Shown in pieces: positions 18,229 to 26,841 of a stretch of 64,000 nucleotides of DNA. The DNA is from Clostridiales bacterium (GTDB lineage: Bacteria > Bacillota > Clostridia > Oscillospirales > Oscillospiraceae). The position numbers were made by a program, and so were the translations under genes. The notes under the pieces were generated by a model that was not told the origin of the DNA, did not search any database, and saw nothing but the letters and a program-made list of their open reading frames with translations. The stretch covers positions 10,793 to 74,792 of the forward strand of contig SFEX01000007.1 in assembly GCA_004557075.1 (NCBI GenBank), given 5' to 3'. Within the stretch, counting starts at the first letter, position 1; each line of letters opens with the position of its first letter.

Positions 18229-18799
18229 AATATCAGAGGTCATTGTAGTCGAGGGAAAATACGATAAAAATACGCTGTCCCAGGTCGTCGATGCCGTCAT
18301 AATCGAGACCTCCGGCTTCGGTGTGTTCAATAACCGCGAAAAGCAGCAGCTTTTGCGCACTTTAGCCCAAAAGCGCGGGCTTATTGTGATGACAGACTCC
18401 GACGGCGCCGGCTTTGTAATACGAAATTTCATAAAGGGCTGCGTTGACCCGAAGCTTGTAAAGCATGCATACATCCCCGATATCTACGGCAAGGAGCGGC
18501 GAAAAAGCTCCGCGTCAAAGGAGGGCAAGCTCGGCGTCGAGGGCATGAGCCCCGATGTGATACTCGACTGCCTCCGCCGCGCGGGAGCGACGATAGACGG
18601 CGAAAATTCCCGCACTTCGGCGGGGATAAGCAAAGCCGATATGTATAAAAAGGGGCTCACCGGAAAGCCCGACAGCGCAAAAAAACGCGCAGAGCTTCTG
18701 AGGAAGAACGCTCTGCCCGAGAGAATGACCGCCGAGGCTCTGCTTCAGGTTGTCAACGCCATAATGAGCCGCGAGGAGTTTATGGCGGAGGAATATTAA
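18212..18799 (+). CDS. rnmV: Ribonuclease M5 (5S rRNA maturase)
   Basis: A 195-residue Toprim nuclease that trims precursor 5S rRNA. The Toprim motif I is VIVVEGKYDK with the catalytic Glu, and motif II is VMTDSDGAGF with the DxD pair. The C-terminal half matches RNase M5 rather than primase. The start is a GTG at 18212 inside holA, and another GTG at 18221 is possible. Firmicute-specific. Confidence 0.92.
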   Translation: MSAVHRISEVIVVEGKYDKNTLSQVVDAVIIETSGFGVFNNREKQQLLRTLAQKRGLIVMTDSDGAGFVIRNFIKGCVDPKLVKHAYIPDIYGKERRKSSASKEGKLGVEGMSPDVILDCLRRAGATIDGENSRTSAGISKADMYKKGLTGKPDSAKKRAELLRKNALPERMTAEALLQVVNAIMSREEFMAEEY

Positions 18800-18879
18800 A
18801 ATGGTCTGGCAAAATCCAACATATTGTGTTATAATAACAAAAATAAGTACACTATTGTGAGCATTTGGAGGAATAAGCT

Positions 18880-19335
18880 ATGAAATGCCCGTTTTGCGGA
18901 TTTCTTGAGAGCAAGGTTATCGACTCCCGTCCCGCCGAGGAGGGAACGACGATTCGCCGCCGCAGAGAGTGCCTTGCCTGCCAGAAGCGCTTCACCACCT
19001 ATGAGACGATCGAGCATCTGCCTCTTGTCGTTGTAAAGCGCGACGGCTCGCGCCAGCAGTTTGACAGAGTCAAGCTCATAAACGGTATGGTTCGCGCCTG
19101 CGAGAAGCGCCCCGTGACGCTCTCACAGCTCGAGGGAATAGCCGATGAGATCGAGCAGGAGCTGCAAAGCGCGCTTGAGCGCGAGATAAGCACCGTCGAT
19201 ATAGGCGAGATGGTCATGAAGCGCATAAAGCTCGTTGACGAGGTGGCTTATGTCCGCTTTGCGTCGGTCTACCGCAGCTTCAAGGACATTAACACCTTTA
19301 TGGAAGAGCTTACAAAGCTTTTAAGCGATAAATAA
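18880..19335 (+). CDS. nrdR: Transcriptional repressor NrdR
   Basis: A 151-residue regulator of ribonucleotide reductase genes. The zinc ribbon [17 protein letters not shown] ... [12 protein letters not shown] binds DNA, and the C-terminal ATP-cone senses dATP/ATP ([13 protein letters not shown]). GGAGG lies 8 nt before the ATG. A TATAAT at 18830-18835 suggests its own promoter, with a poor -35. Confidence 0.97.
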   Translation: MKCPFCGFLESKVIDSRPAEEGTTIRRRRECLACQKRFTTYETIEHLPLVVVKRDGSRQQFDRVKLINGMVRACEKRPVTLSQLEGIADEIEQELQSALEREISTVDIGEMVMKRIKLVDEVAYVRFASVYRSFKDINTFMEELTKLLSDK

Positions 19336-19336
19336 C

Positions 19337-19717
19337 TTAAAAAATACTGCCGAAGCTTATCTGCTCCATAGTCATCAGCGAATCGAGATCGGCCATGAGC
19401 AGACTGTACGAGCCCTCGGCAGCACCGATATCCTCCGCGTAAATATCGGATTTGAGCTGAAAATATGCCTCAGTAGTTGAATTTATCTCGCTGTGGCGCA
19501 TAAAGATATGGGTATAGCCGTCAAGGGACATCCAGTGCTCGATGGCGGCGTCAAGCTGCGGCTTTGCACGGTCAAAGTCGCCGTTTCTGGCGCTTTCATA
19601 AGCGGCGGTAACGTCGTCTTCAAGGCTGAGTATAATATTGCCGGAGACTTTGATGTTTACCATCACGCCGGCAAAAAGCGCAATGAGTATTATAGCTGCG
19701 GCTATTTCCTTTTTCAT
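19337..19717 (-). CDS. DUF4363 family membrane-anchored protein
   Basis: A 126-residue protein with one N-terminal TM helix (MKKEIAAAIILIALFAGVMV) and an extracytoplasmic helical domain. It matches DUF4363 by gestalt and by its partner: it directly follows a DUF421 gene, the usual clostridial pairing. The start at 19717 has AAGGAGGG 6 nt upstream; a longer frame to 19780 lacks one. Function unknown. The pair is often linked to sporulation or envelope functions. Confidence 0.75.
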   Translation of the reverse strand: MKKEIAAAIILIALFAGVMVNIKVSGNIILSLEDDVTAAYESARNGDFDRAKPQLDAAIEHWMSLDGYTHIFMRHSEINSTTEAYFQLKSDIYAEDIGAAEGSYSLLMADLDSLMTMEQISFGSIF

Positions 19718-19718
19718 C

Positions 19719-20393
19719 TCAGCCCTCCTTTGCCTGACAAAATACGCTGCCGTCCTCCGACAGTGTGAGGATATATACATCGTCGGCAGAGCCTACGTTC
19801 TGCCGCTTGAGCTCATTTGTAAGCCAGCGTCTGTCGCGGCCGAGAAGCGCAAGATTTTTGTCGAGTATCCGGCCTTCGTTTATTATAATGTGCGCATAGC
19901 TCACATCGCTGCCGTCAACGCCCATCTGCGCCGCTGTGGCGGGCTGGTCTGCGGAGTTTAGTATAACGCTGAGCTGACCGTTTGTCTCGAGAACGGCGTA
20001 TTTCACTTGGCTTGTGTCCGTAAGCCCCTGAGCGCGCAGCTCCTGCATCAGCTCATCGAGAGTAAAGCGGTTTTTGAGCATGGCATCCCGAAGTATTTTG
20101 CCGTTTTTTATAATCATTTCGGGGCGGCCGTAGGTCAGCTTTCGCAGCTTTACGCTGTGCATGTTGAGCCCTGCTATTATTATTTCAAGGCAGAACATTA
20201 TTACTATCGGCACAAGGCCGTTGAGCAGAGGTATGCCGATATCCTGCAAAGGCGTAGCGGCAAGATCCGCTATCAGGGCGGCGACAATAAATTCGGATAT
20301 CTCCAGCTCTCCCAACTGACGCTTTCCCATGACTCGCATGGATATGAGTATGGCAAAGTACAGTATCACTGTGCGGATAAAAATGATTGCCAA
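19719..20393 (-). CDS. DUF421/YetF family membrane protein
   Basis: A 224-residue protein. Three N-terminal TM helices carry the family mark MRVMGKRQLGELEISEF, followed by a cytoplasmic region with two YetF-type alpha/beta repeats (KLTYGRPEMIIKNGKI ... and RRWLTNELK). Members support spore or envelope physiology in Bacillus (YetF, YdfS, YrbG), biochemically undefined. The start is a TTG at 20393 preceded by GGGAGG. DUF4363 follows within 2 nt. Confidence 0.85.
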   Translation of the reverse strand: MAIIFIRTVILYFAILISMRVMGKRQLGELEISEFIVAALIADLAATPLQDIGIPLLNGLVPIVIMFCLEIIIAGLNMHSVKLRKLTYGRPEMIIKNGKILRDAMLKNRFTLDELMQELRAQGLTDTSQVKYAVLETNGQLSVILNSADQPATAAQMGVDGSDVSYAHIIINEGRILDKNLALLGRDRRWLTNELKRQNVGSADDVYILTLSEDGSVFCQAKEG

Positions 20394-20461
20394 TTAAATC
20401 GCCTCCCACGGTATTTTTTCCGTTTGAAGGTGAATTATTATAATAAAAAGGAAGCAATAAA

Positions 20462-21154
20462 ATGAAAATAATTGTTGACAGTAAAGAAAAACTCAATAAG
20501 CTTGCCGCCGAAATGATAGCGGGGCACGTTTCCGAAAAGCCGGACTGCGCCGTGGCGTTCGCTGCGGGCAACACGCCCGTCGGCGTATACGAGGAGCTTG
20601 CAAACATGCAGAACGTTGATTTTTCAAAGTGCGAGGCGTTTAATATCTGCGAATATGAGCACCTTGCGGCTGACGATGAGCGCTCCTGCGCAAACCAGCT
20701 TAAAGCTCAGCTTTATTCTAAGCTCGGAATAACGAAAATACATACGCCGACGGCAGAAAATGCCGAAGGCTTTGACGCGGAGATCGCCTCCTGCGGCGGC
20801 CTTGAGATGATTCTGCTCGGCATCGGAACAAACGGCCATATCGGCTTTAACGAGCCCGCGACGCTTTTCGCTACCGAGACTCACGTCGCACAGCTCACGG
20901 ATAAAACAAAGCAGATGAAGGCAGAGCACTTCGGCGGCTCGGAGAACGTGCCCGACACCGCGGTGACTATGGGGCTTAAAACCATATGCAGTGCAAAGAA
21001 CGTGATACTCATGGCCTTCGGCGAGGAGAAAGCCGAGATCGTGCATAAGCTTGTATATGGCAAGACCTCGACCTATGTTCCCGCCGCCATGCTTCAAATG
21101 CATATGAACATGACGCTCATGCTCGACCCCGAAGCTGCGTCGAAGCTCGACTGA
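20462..21154 (+). CDS. Glucosamine-6-phosphate deaminase-like protein with altered catalytic Asp
   Basis: A 230-residue NagB-family protein. GIGTNGHIGFNEPATLF carries the His and Glu of the active site, and FAAGNTPVGVYEEL is the phosphate loop. The normally invariant D-E-Y triplet, whose Asp is the general base in E. coli NagB (D72) and B. subtilis (D67), reads N-I-C-E-Y: Cys replaces Asp, confirmed by TGC in the DNA. The protein is also short at the C-terminus. So ordinary GlcN6P isomerase/deaminase activity is doubtful. It opens a tight operon with glmM and a beta-helix acyltransferase, suggesting an amino-sugar-phosphate role. Confidence 0.8.
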   Translation: MKIIVDSKEKLNKLAAEMIAGHVSEKPDCAVAFAAGNTPVGVYEELANMQNVDFSKCEAFNICEYEHLAADDERSCANQLKAQLYSKLGITKIHTPTAENAEGFDAEIASCGGLEMILLGIGTNGHIGFNEPATLFATETHVAQLTDKTKQMKAEHFGGSENVPDTAVTMGLKTICSAKNVILMAFGEEKAEIVHKLVYGKTSTYVPAAMLQMHMNMTLMLDPEAASKLD

Positions 21155-21172
21155 TAGATAAGGAGACTGGAA

Positions 21173-22537
21173 ATGGGTAAATATTTCGGAACCGACGGCT
21201 TCCGCGGCGAGGCTAACGTCGGGCTTACGGTTATGCACGCTTTTGAGGTCGGCCGCTATCTCGGCTGGTATTACGGCAGGGAGCACAAGGCAAGAGTTGT
21301 CATCGGCAAGGATACCCGCCGCTCAAGCTATATGCTCGAATCCGCACTCTGCGCGGGCCTGACCGCCTCCGGCGCGGACGCATATCTTCTGCACGTCACG
21401 ACGACGCCGAGCGTGTCGTATATCGCGCGCTCTGACGATTTCGACTGCGGCATTATGATATCTGCAAGCCATAATCCCTATTACGACAACGGAATAAAGC
21501 TCATTAACTCCGCCGGTGAGAAAATGGGCGATGAGCTGCTTGACGGCATAGAAGCGTATATCGACAAGGCCGCCGCCGGTGAGCGGGACTGCCTGCCCTA
21601 CGCGACCGGGGAGAAAATCGGCCGCACCGTGGACTATTCGGCGGGCCGCAACCGCTATATAGGCTACCTCATATCCCTTGCCACACGCTCGTATAAGGGC
21701 AAAAAGGTGGGGCTTGACTGCGCAAACGGCTCAACCTGGATGATGGCAAAGAGCGTGTTTGACGCTCTCGGAGCCGATACATATGTGATAAACAACAATC
21801 CTGACGGCCTGAATATCAACGTCGACTGCGGCTCAACCCACATTGAGCAGATGCAGAAATTCGTCCTCGACAACGGCCTTGATGTTGGCTTCTCCTTTGA
21901 CGGCGACGCCGACCGCTGCCTTGCCGTTGACGATAAGGGCAATATAATCACTGGAGACCATATACTGTATGTCTGCGGCAAGTATATGCACGACAGCGGA
22001 GTCCTCGGCAATAAAAAGATAGTCACGACCGTGATGAGCAATATAGGACTTTATAAAGCCCTTGACGCTCTTGGCATAGGCTATGAGAAAACTGCTGTCG
22101 GCGATAAATACGTTGCGGAGAATATGCGCGCAAACGGCCATATCCTCGGCGGCGAGCAGTCCGGCCATATCATTTTCGGAAACCTTGCAAACTCCGGCGA
22201 CGGCCTGCTGACCGCGATAAAGATAATGGAAGTCATGTGCGAGAGCAAGCAGCCGTTGTCTGTGCTGGCTTCTCCCGTCGTTATGTACCCGCAGCTTCTT
22301 AAAAACGTTGTCGTCACCGATAAGGACGAGACCTTAAACTGCGTCGAGGTGAAGGCGGCTGTTGCGGAGATGGAGGCCGAGCTTGGCGCTGAGGGCAGGA
22401 TACTTCTGCGCAAGAGCGGGACAGAGCCCGTCCTGCGCGTGATGGCGGAGGCTCAGAGCCACGAAAAATGCGCCGAGTGCGTCGATTATATCATTGACGC
22501 GATGCGCCAAAGCGGCAGACTTATAAAGGTGAAGTAA
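21173..22537 (+). CDS. glmM: Phosphoglucosamine mutase (GlmM-like phosphohexomutase)
   Basis: A 454-residue alpha-D-phosphohexomutase. It has the N-terminal FGTDGFRGEAN, phosphoserine loop MISASHNPYYDNG, metal loop SFDGDADRC, sugar loop GGEQSGH and phosphate loop RKSGTEPVLRV. It should convert GlcN-6-P to GlcN-1-P for UDP-GlcNAc. The GEQSGH loop and the FGTDG start favour GlmM over phosphomannomutase. AAGGAG precedes the start, and the acyltransferase gene begins 1 nt after the stop. Confidence 0.92.
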   Translation: MGKYFGTDGFRGEANVGLTVMHAFEVGRYLGWYYGREHKARVVIGKDTRRSSYMLESALCAGLTASGADAYLLHVTTTPSVSYIARSDDFDCGIMISASHNPYYDNGIKLINSAGEKMGDELLDGIEAYIDKAAAGERDCLPYATGEKIGRTVDYSAGRNRYIGYLISLATRSYKGKKVGLDCANGSTWMMAKSVFDALGADTYVINNNPDGLNINVDCGSTHIEQMQKFVLDNGLDVGFSFDGDADRCLAVDDKGNIITGDHILYVCGKYMHDSGVLGNKKIVTTVMSNIGLYKALDALGIGYEKTAVGDKYVAENMRANGHILGGEQSGHIIFGNLANSGDGLLTAIKIMEVMCESKQPLSVLASPVVMYPQLLKNVVVTDKDETLNCVEVKAAVAEMEAELGAEGRILLRKSGTEPVLRVMAEAQSHEKCAECVDYIIDAMRQSGRLIKVK

Positions 22538-22538
22538 G

Positions 22539-23198
22539 ATGTACGAGATAAAAGACCTGCTTGATTTGACGAAAACCATTGCCGCGCCGCTGTTTGATGG
22601 CAAGACCTACCCCTGGGAGGTGCTGGCCGGCATAAGCGACTTTATCATAGAGCTTGGCAATACTCTGCCCGAGGATGAGTATGAAAAGCGCGGGGAGAAT
22701 GTGTGGGTGGCAAAGGATGCTAAGGTGTTCCCCTCGGCGTATATCGGCTCGCCCTGCATAATTGACCACGGTGCGGAAATACGCCACTGCGCGTTTATAC
22801 GCGGCAGCGCAATCGTGGGCAAAAACGCCGTCGTTGGAAACTCAACGGAGCTTAAAAACGTGGTCTTGTTCGACAATGTCCAGACCCCGCACTATAACTA
22901 CGTCGGAGACTCGATACTCGGCTATAAGGCTCATATGGGCGCGGGCTCTATAACGTCGAATGTCAAGAGCGACAAGACGCTCGTCGTTATAAAAAACGGC
23001 GATGAGCTAATTGAAACCGGCCGAAAAAAGGTCGGCGCTATCCTCGGCGACAATGTTGAGATCGGCTGCAACAGCGTTCTCAATCCCGGTACGATCCTTG
23101 GCCGCCGCGCAAGCGTTTACCCCACCTCCTGTGTCCGCGGCGTGATACCCGAGGACGGCATATATAAGGATAAGGACAATATCGTCATAAGAAAATAA
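22539..23198 (+). CDS. Left-handed beta-helix acyltransferase, GlmU C-domain-like
   Basis: A 219-residue protein with an N-terminal helical section (1-50) and hexapeptide repeats (about 55-205) such as VFPSAYIGSPCIIDHGAEI and AIVGKNAVVGNSTEL. HYNYVGDSILGYKAHMGAG strongly resembles the acetyl-CoA/GlcN-1-P site of GlmU (the H..YVGD motif). There is no N-terminal pyrophosphorylase domain, so this is a stand-alone version. After glmM, the natural substrate is GlcN-1-P or a similar amino-sugar phosphate, by inference. Confidence 0.82.
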   Translation: MYEIKDLLDLTKTIAAPLFDGKTYPWEVLAGISDFIIELGNTLPEDEYEKRGENVWVAKDAKVFPSAYIGSPCIIDHGAEIRHCAFIRGSAIVGKNAVVGNSTELKNVVLFDNVQTPHYNYVGDSILGYKAHMGAGSITSNVKSDKTLVVIKNGDELIETGRKKVGAILGDNVEIGCNSVLNPGTILGRRASVYPTSCVRGVIPEDGIYKDKDNIVIRK

Positions 23199-23206
23199 TG
23201 CGTTTT

Positions 23207-23244
23207 AAAGAGAGCAGGTTCAAAGCGGACTTGCTCTCTTTTTA
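23207..23244 (+). terminator. Intrinsic terminator of the amino-sugar operon
   Basis: AAAGAGAGCA pairs with TGCTCTCTTT and is followed by more T residues, 9 nt after the stop. Confidence 0.88.
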
Positions 23245-23252
23245 TATAGTAG

Positions 23253-23282
23253 TTGACAAAGTTTACCTGTATAATTTATACT
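23253..23282 (+). promoter_or_regulatory. Probable promoter for the 231-residue membrane protein
   Basis: TTGACA at 23253-23258 and TATACT at 23277-23282, 18-bp spacing. A TATAAT at 23270 is too close to the -35 to pair with it. Confidence 0.55.
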
Positions 23283-23322
23283 GTAAACACAGGGAGATGA
23301 AATCCTGAGAAGGGAGCGGGTC

Positions 23323-24018
23323 ATGAATGAAGATAATAAGCGGAAGATAACTTATCGCAGTGTCATAATTGCGGTGCTTGCTCTGGCGCTTGTCCTTGCC
23401 CTTGTCATAGGCTTTGTGAAGCTCATCCTGCTTGTGTTTGAAAAACAGCCTGCAAGGGAGCCTGAGTGTTATATCGGCTCGCTTTGCCTGCCGGATCCGG
23501 TAGAAAACCTTACGGCGGAGCGCAAAACCGAGCTTAATTTTTCGGATACCGACGAAAACGGAGGCAGGCAAGCAAATATTTATGACAGCTATTACCTGAA
23601 ATATGACGGCGATGAGGCGATAAATGTTATCATTGCATATCCCGTGCTTGATCTAACCAATATCGAAGCGCTTGAAATTAAAGTAAACGGTGCTGCCGTG
23701 AATACCGGGTATTGCAGCGCATGCAGCGCGGAGCAGTTTGCCGAGGACGGACAAAAGGATATGGTAAAAGAAAAGCTTGAGCGCGGCGAATACTTCAAGT
23801 CCGCTTTCCTCGCGTGGCCACAGATAGCCCCGTCCGACGCTGAGAAAGGCGCTGCCGCGTACTGCGCTTTTGAACTGACTTTGGAGCCGAATGAGCCTGT
23901 GGACGTTGAAATAAGCCTCAAGCGCTCTGCCGGTTCGGGCGTAAGCTTCGTGGCAGGCTATGGAGATATCATGTGCGCAAAGCATGATTTTTCGGTCGTT
24001 AATACTGATTTGATGTAA
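23323..24018 (+). CDS. Single-pass membrane protein, unknown function
   Basis: A 231-residue protein: short basic cytoplasmic tail, one TM helix (about residues 13-38, AVLALALVLALVIGFVKLILL) and an extracellular domain of about 190 residues. The domain is acidic and rich in beta-type sequence, with paired cysteines (CYIGSLC, CSAC) that may form disulfides. I do not recognise a family. It has its own promoter and terminator, so it is a monocistronic gene. Confidence 0.75.
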   Translation: MNEDNKRKITYRSVIIAVLALALVLALVIGFVKLILLVFEKQPAREPECYIGSLCLPDPVENLTAERKTELNFSDTDENGGRQANIYDSYYLKYDGDEAINVIIAYPVLDLTNIEALEIKVNGAAVNTGYCSACSAEQFAEDGQKDMVKEKLERGEYFKSAFLAWPQIAPSDAEKGAAAYCAFELTLEPNEPVDVEISLKRSAGSGVSFVAGYGDIMCAKHDFSVVNTDLM

Positions 24019-24046
24019 AAAAAGCAGCCCTCGGGCTGCTTTTTCT
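24018..24046 (+). terminator. Intrinsic terminator
   Basis: AAAAAAGCAGCC / GGCTGCTTTTT stem with a CTCG loop, overlapping the stop region of the preceding gene. It separates two convergent genes and could stop transcription from both sides. Confidence 0.85.
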
Positions 24047-24061
24047 TATGCTGCGAATTTG

Positions 24062-24850
24062 TCAGACCATTGACTTGTAATCCTCGTTGTGATCGATGCT
24101 GTCGGGCGGGAAAAACTCCTCGACGGGGAAGCGGATGCGTCCGAACATAGTGCAGGGGTCATCCTCGGATGAGCCGACGCACTCCTTGTCGGGTAGGCAG
24201 TAATCGTATGCGGGGATGAGAAGCTGGGTGCTGCGCTCGAGCCGGATTATTGAGAACTGTCCCAGCGTCACATAGACATGGCGGCCGCAGTTGCTGACGG
24301 CCAGCTCCTCGCCAAAGGAATCGATTACCTCTCTGGGGATATCCCGCTGCTCAATTCCGGGCTCAGGCAGGGGAGTATCGGCCAGAGTCATGTGCAGGGC
24401 GATGGGATCGACAGCGTCCACCTCGGCAAAGGGCATGTTGTTTGCCCCACCCAGAACGCAGCAGTCGTCGGAGGAGAAGGTCTTGACCCTGCCCTCGGAG
24501 CCGAATAGCATTACCCTCTTGTCGAATACGGCAAGACCGGTGAAAATCTGATTTGAGGGGAAGGTCTCGCCGGTTATCTTATAGAAATAGGTGACGTCAA
24601 CGGTGTAGTATCCGCGGTTGAGGCTTATCTCGTTTACGCACACCTTGCAGTGGAGCAGCTCCGCAGAGCGGGGGCGCACGCTGAAAGCGCTCTCTATGTA
24701 GGACTGAGAGCACAAGGTGGGGTAAACTCTTAGGTCTTCTATGCAGTCCTTGTCTCGGCAGGAATCCATTATCTTTCTCGTGTTAACGCAGACGGCCTCC
24801 TTGATGCAGTCATCATCACTGACCGGGCCGGGAACAACCCTGTCTGCCAT
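24062..24850 (-). CDS. Conserved clostridial Cys-containing protein, unknown (spore-coat-like?)
   Basis: A 262-residue soluble protein beginning MADRVVPGPVSDDDCIKEAV. The motif VNTRKIMDSCRDKDCIEDLR is one I associate with an uncharacterised protein widespread in Clostridia. Further on is CKVCVNEISLNRGYYTVDVTYF and a central beta-rich region. There is no signal peptide or TM helix. Cys content and solubility would suit a spore coat or exosporium protein, but this is a guess. The start at 24850 sits 7 nt after GGAGG; the ATG at 24856 is too close to it. Confidence 0.7.
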   Translation of the reverse strand: MADRVVPGPVSDDDCIKEAVCVNTRKIMDSCRDKDCIEDLRVYPTLCSQSYIESAFSVRPRSAELLHCKVCVNEISLNRGYYTVDVTYFYKITGETFPSNQIFTGLAVFDKRVMLFGSEGRVKTFSSDDCCVLGGANNMPFAEVDAVDPIALHMTLADTPLPEPGIEQRDIPREVIDSFGEELAVSNCGRHVYVTLGQFSIIRLERSTQLLIPAYDYCLPDKECVGSSEDDPCTMFGRIRFPVEEFFPPDSIDHNEDYKSMV

Positions 24851-24931
24851 AAACATACCTCCCTGGATGGAATTGAAGAAAAACTTCATTACAGTCTATG
24901 CTAAGTTATCGCAAATGTGAAGGAATTTGGA

Positions 24932-24960
24932 TTTACAAAAATAAATCCTTGTATTATTAT
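24932..24960 (+). promoter_or_regulatory. Promoter of the 60-residue membrane protein gene
   Basis: TTTACA at 24932-24937 and TATTAT at 24955-24960 with 17-bp spacing, about 25 nt before the start codon. Confidence 0.55.
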
Positions 24961-24982
24961 ATAATATAAGGAGAGGTCAGAT

Positions 24983-25165
24983 ATGAAAAGAACATTATGG
25001 TTATTAGTACTCGCCGCTGAGGTCATCATCCTTGCAGCCATGCTGCTGGCAGACTTCGGCGTTATAAGCGTAAACCTTGACCCGCTTTCGGCAAAGAGCA
25101 TAATATTGCATGTAACCGCGGTCGCCGTTATCGCCGCCGCGATCATCGGCCTGAAAAAAACCTGA
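24983..25165 (+). CDS. Small two-helix membrane protein, unknown
   Basis: A 60-residue protein with two hydrophobic helices (residues about 5-27 and 40-57) joined by a short loop, ending in KKT. AAGGAGAGG lies 8 nt before the ATG and a promoter is visible, so the gene is likely real. No family is recognised. Confidence 0.65.
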   Translation: MKRTLWLLVLAAEVIILAAMLLADFGVISVNLDPLSAKSIILHVTAVAVIAAAIIGLKKT

Positions 25166-25169
25166 TGTA

Positions 25170-25198
25170 TTTACATATTATGAATGCTGATGTATAAT
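25170..25198 (+). promoter_or_regulatory. Promoter of the DUF4364-asnA-uppP genes
   Basis: TTTACA at 25170-25175 and TATAAT at 25193-25198, 17-bp spacing, 30 nt before the DUF4364 start. Confidence 0.75.
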
Positions 25199-25228
25199 AT
25201 TTTAATTAAGCAATAGGGGAGTGCTGTC

Positions 25229-25750
25229 ATGGAGAGACTTGGTTTTATCCACGAAAAGCTCGACATAAAAATACTGATCTTGTTTCTGATGCGCCGACTT
25301 CCGGGAGCCATCGGGCCGATAGACCTTCAGGACTACACCCAGCAGTGCGATGAGGGCTTCGGCTATTTTGAATACTCCGACTGCCTTGCCGAGCTCATAG
25401 AAAACGGCCTGATAAACGAGGAGGAGGGCGGACTGCGAATAAGCGCCAAGGGCGCGTTTGCCGGCGAAACGGTCGAGAGCAGCCTGCCGTACTCTGTGCG
25501 GAAAAAGGCGGAGAAGATAATTGCGCCTGAGGTCGAGCGGCTCAAGCGGCTGTCGATGCTCACGGCGGAGCATAAAATCATGGACGGCGAGTGCTTTGTG
25601 ACGCTTGCAATGTCCGACGGCAAGGGCGAGATCATACGTTTAGAGATACTCAGCTCCGGCGAGGCTCAGGCCGAGCGCATAGAGGAAAATTTCAAGAATC
25701 GGGCTGAGAAGATCTACGGCCAGATAATAGAGCTTCTTGACAGCAAATAA
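25229..25750 (+). CDS. DUF4364 family winged-helix protein
   Basis: A 173-residue protein typical of clostridial DUF4364: the N-terminus resembles a winged-helix domain (LDIKILILFLMRRLP ... CLAELIENGLI ... LRISAKG), and the C-terminal half is an alpha/beta domain of unknown function. DNA binding is plausible from the helix-turn-wing layout. It is followed by a terminator, so asnA may depend on read-through or another promoter. Confidence 0.8.
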   Translation: MERLGFIHEKLDIKILILFLMRRLPGAIGPIDLQDYTQQCDEGFGYFEYSDCLAELIENGLINEEEGGLRISAKGAFAGETVESSLPYSVRKKAEKIIAPEVERLKRLSMLTAEHKIMDGECFVTLAMSDGKGEIIRLEILSSGEAQAERIEENFKNRAEKIYGQIIELLDSK

Positions 25751-25764
25751 ATATAAGGGTCAGC

Positions 25765-25796
25765 AAAATGCCCATTTAAATGGGCATTTTTGAATT
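25765..25796 (+). terminator. Intrinsic terminator (26-nt palindrome)
   Basis: AAAATGCCCATTT is followed directly by its reverse complement and a T-rich tract. It sits between the DUF4364 gene and asnA. Confidence 0.85.
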
Positions 25797-25817
25797 TTTT
25801 ATTCAGGAGGAATATCC

Positions 25818-26831
25818 ATGGAAACCAGAATACCCGAGGGGTACAAAAGTATCCTCAGCGTGTATGACACGCAGAAAGCCATAAGCCTTTTAAAACGCCT
25901 GTTTGAGGACAGATTGGGCGCGCTGCTGAATATATATCGAGTCTCCGCGCCGCTTTTTGTCGAGTCAAACTCCGGCCTTAATGATAATCTCAACGGTTAC
26001 GAGCGCCCTGTATCGTTTGACATTCTCCGCTCCGACGCCACGGCGCAGGTCGTGCAGTCGCTTGCAAAGTGGAAGCGCCTTGCGCTAAAGCGCTACTGCT
26101 TCTTCCCCGGCAAGGGTCTGTACACCGACATGGACGCCATCCGCCGCGACGAGGATGAGCTTGATAACCTGCACTCGATATACGTTGACCAGTGGGACTG
26201 GGAAAAGGTAATCCTGCCGGAAAACCGCAATCTTGACTATCTCAAGCTCACTGTAATGGACATTGTCAAGGCTCTGTGTGACACTCAGGACACCATGCAG
26301 GCTATCTATCCGCAGCTTCAGCAGCTCGGCAAGTTTGAGCGCAAGGTGACGTTTATAACGGCTCAGGAGTTGGAGGATATGTACCCCGGCCTAAGCTCCA
26401 AGGAACGGGAAAATGCCTTTACTAAGGAACATAAGACTGTTTTCATCATCGGCATTGGCGGTGCGCTGCGCTCGGGCAAGCCGCATGACGGCAGAGCGCC
26501 CGACTACGATGACTGGAGTCTCAACGGCGATATTCTGATCTGGTGCGACTGGCTCGACTGTGCGATCGAGGTATCGTCTATGGGCATCCGTGTTGACCCC
26601 GAATCTCTGGACAGACAGCTTCGCCTTTCCGGCTGTGACGACCGCCGTGAGCTGCCGTATCACAAAATGCTCTTAAACGGCGAGCTGCCGCTCACCATAG
26701 GCGGCGGTATCGGACAGTCGCGCGTGTCCATGCTTCTGCTGGGCAAGGCGCATATAGGCGAGGTGCAGGCGTCGATATGGGATACAAAAACCGTGCAGCT
26801 TTGCGAGGAAAAGGGCGTTATGCTTCTGTAA
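25818..26831 (+). CDS. asnA: Aspartate-ammonia ligase
   Basis: A 337-residue AsnA, making asparagine from aspartate, ammonia and ATP. It belongs to the class II aaRS-like fold. Visible family blocks are LFVESNSGLNDNLNG near the N-terminus, KRYCFFPGKGLYTDMDAIRRDE, DQWDWEK and the C-terminal GGGIGQSRV. AGGAGG precedes the start. Length matches the E. coli enzyme. Ammonia-dependent Asn synthesis suits a nitrogen-rich anaerobic habitat. Confidence 0.96.
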   Translation: METRIPEGYKSILSVYDTQKAISLLKRLFEDRLGALLNIYRVSAPLFVESNSGLNDNLNGYERPVSFDILRSDATAQVVQSLAKWKRLALKRYCFFPGKGLYTDMDAIRRDEDELDNLHSIYVDQWDWEKVILPENRNLDYLKLTVMDIVKALCDTQDTMQAIYPQLQQLGKFERKVTFITAQELEDMYPGLSSKERENAFTKEHKTVFIIGIGGALRSGKPHDGRAPDYDDWSLNGDILIWCDWLDCAIEVSSMGIRVDPESLDRQLRLSGCDDRRELPYHKMLLNGELPLTIGGGIGQSRVSMLLLGKAHIGEVQASIWDTKTVQLCEEKGVMLL

Positions 26832-26841
26832 GGGTGTTTAA

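Noticed and set aside
24278..24551. Plus-strand frames opposite the unknown Cys protein gene
   Set aside because: They are antisense shadows of the coding gene and lack start signals.
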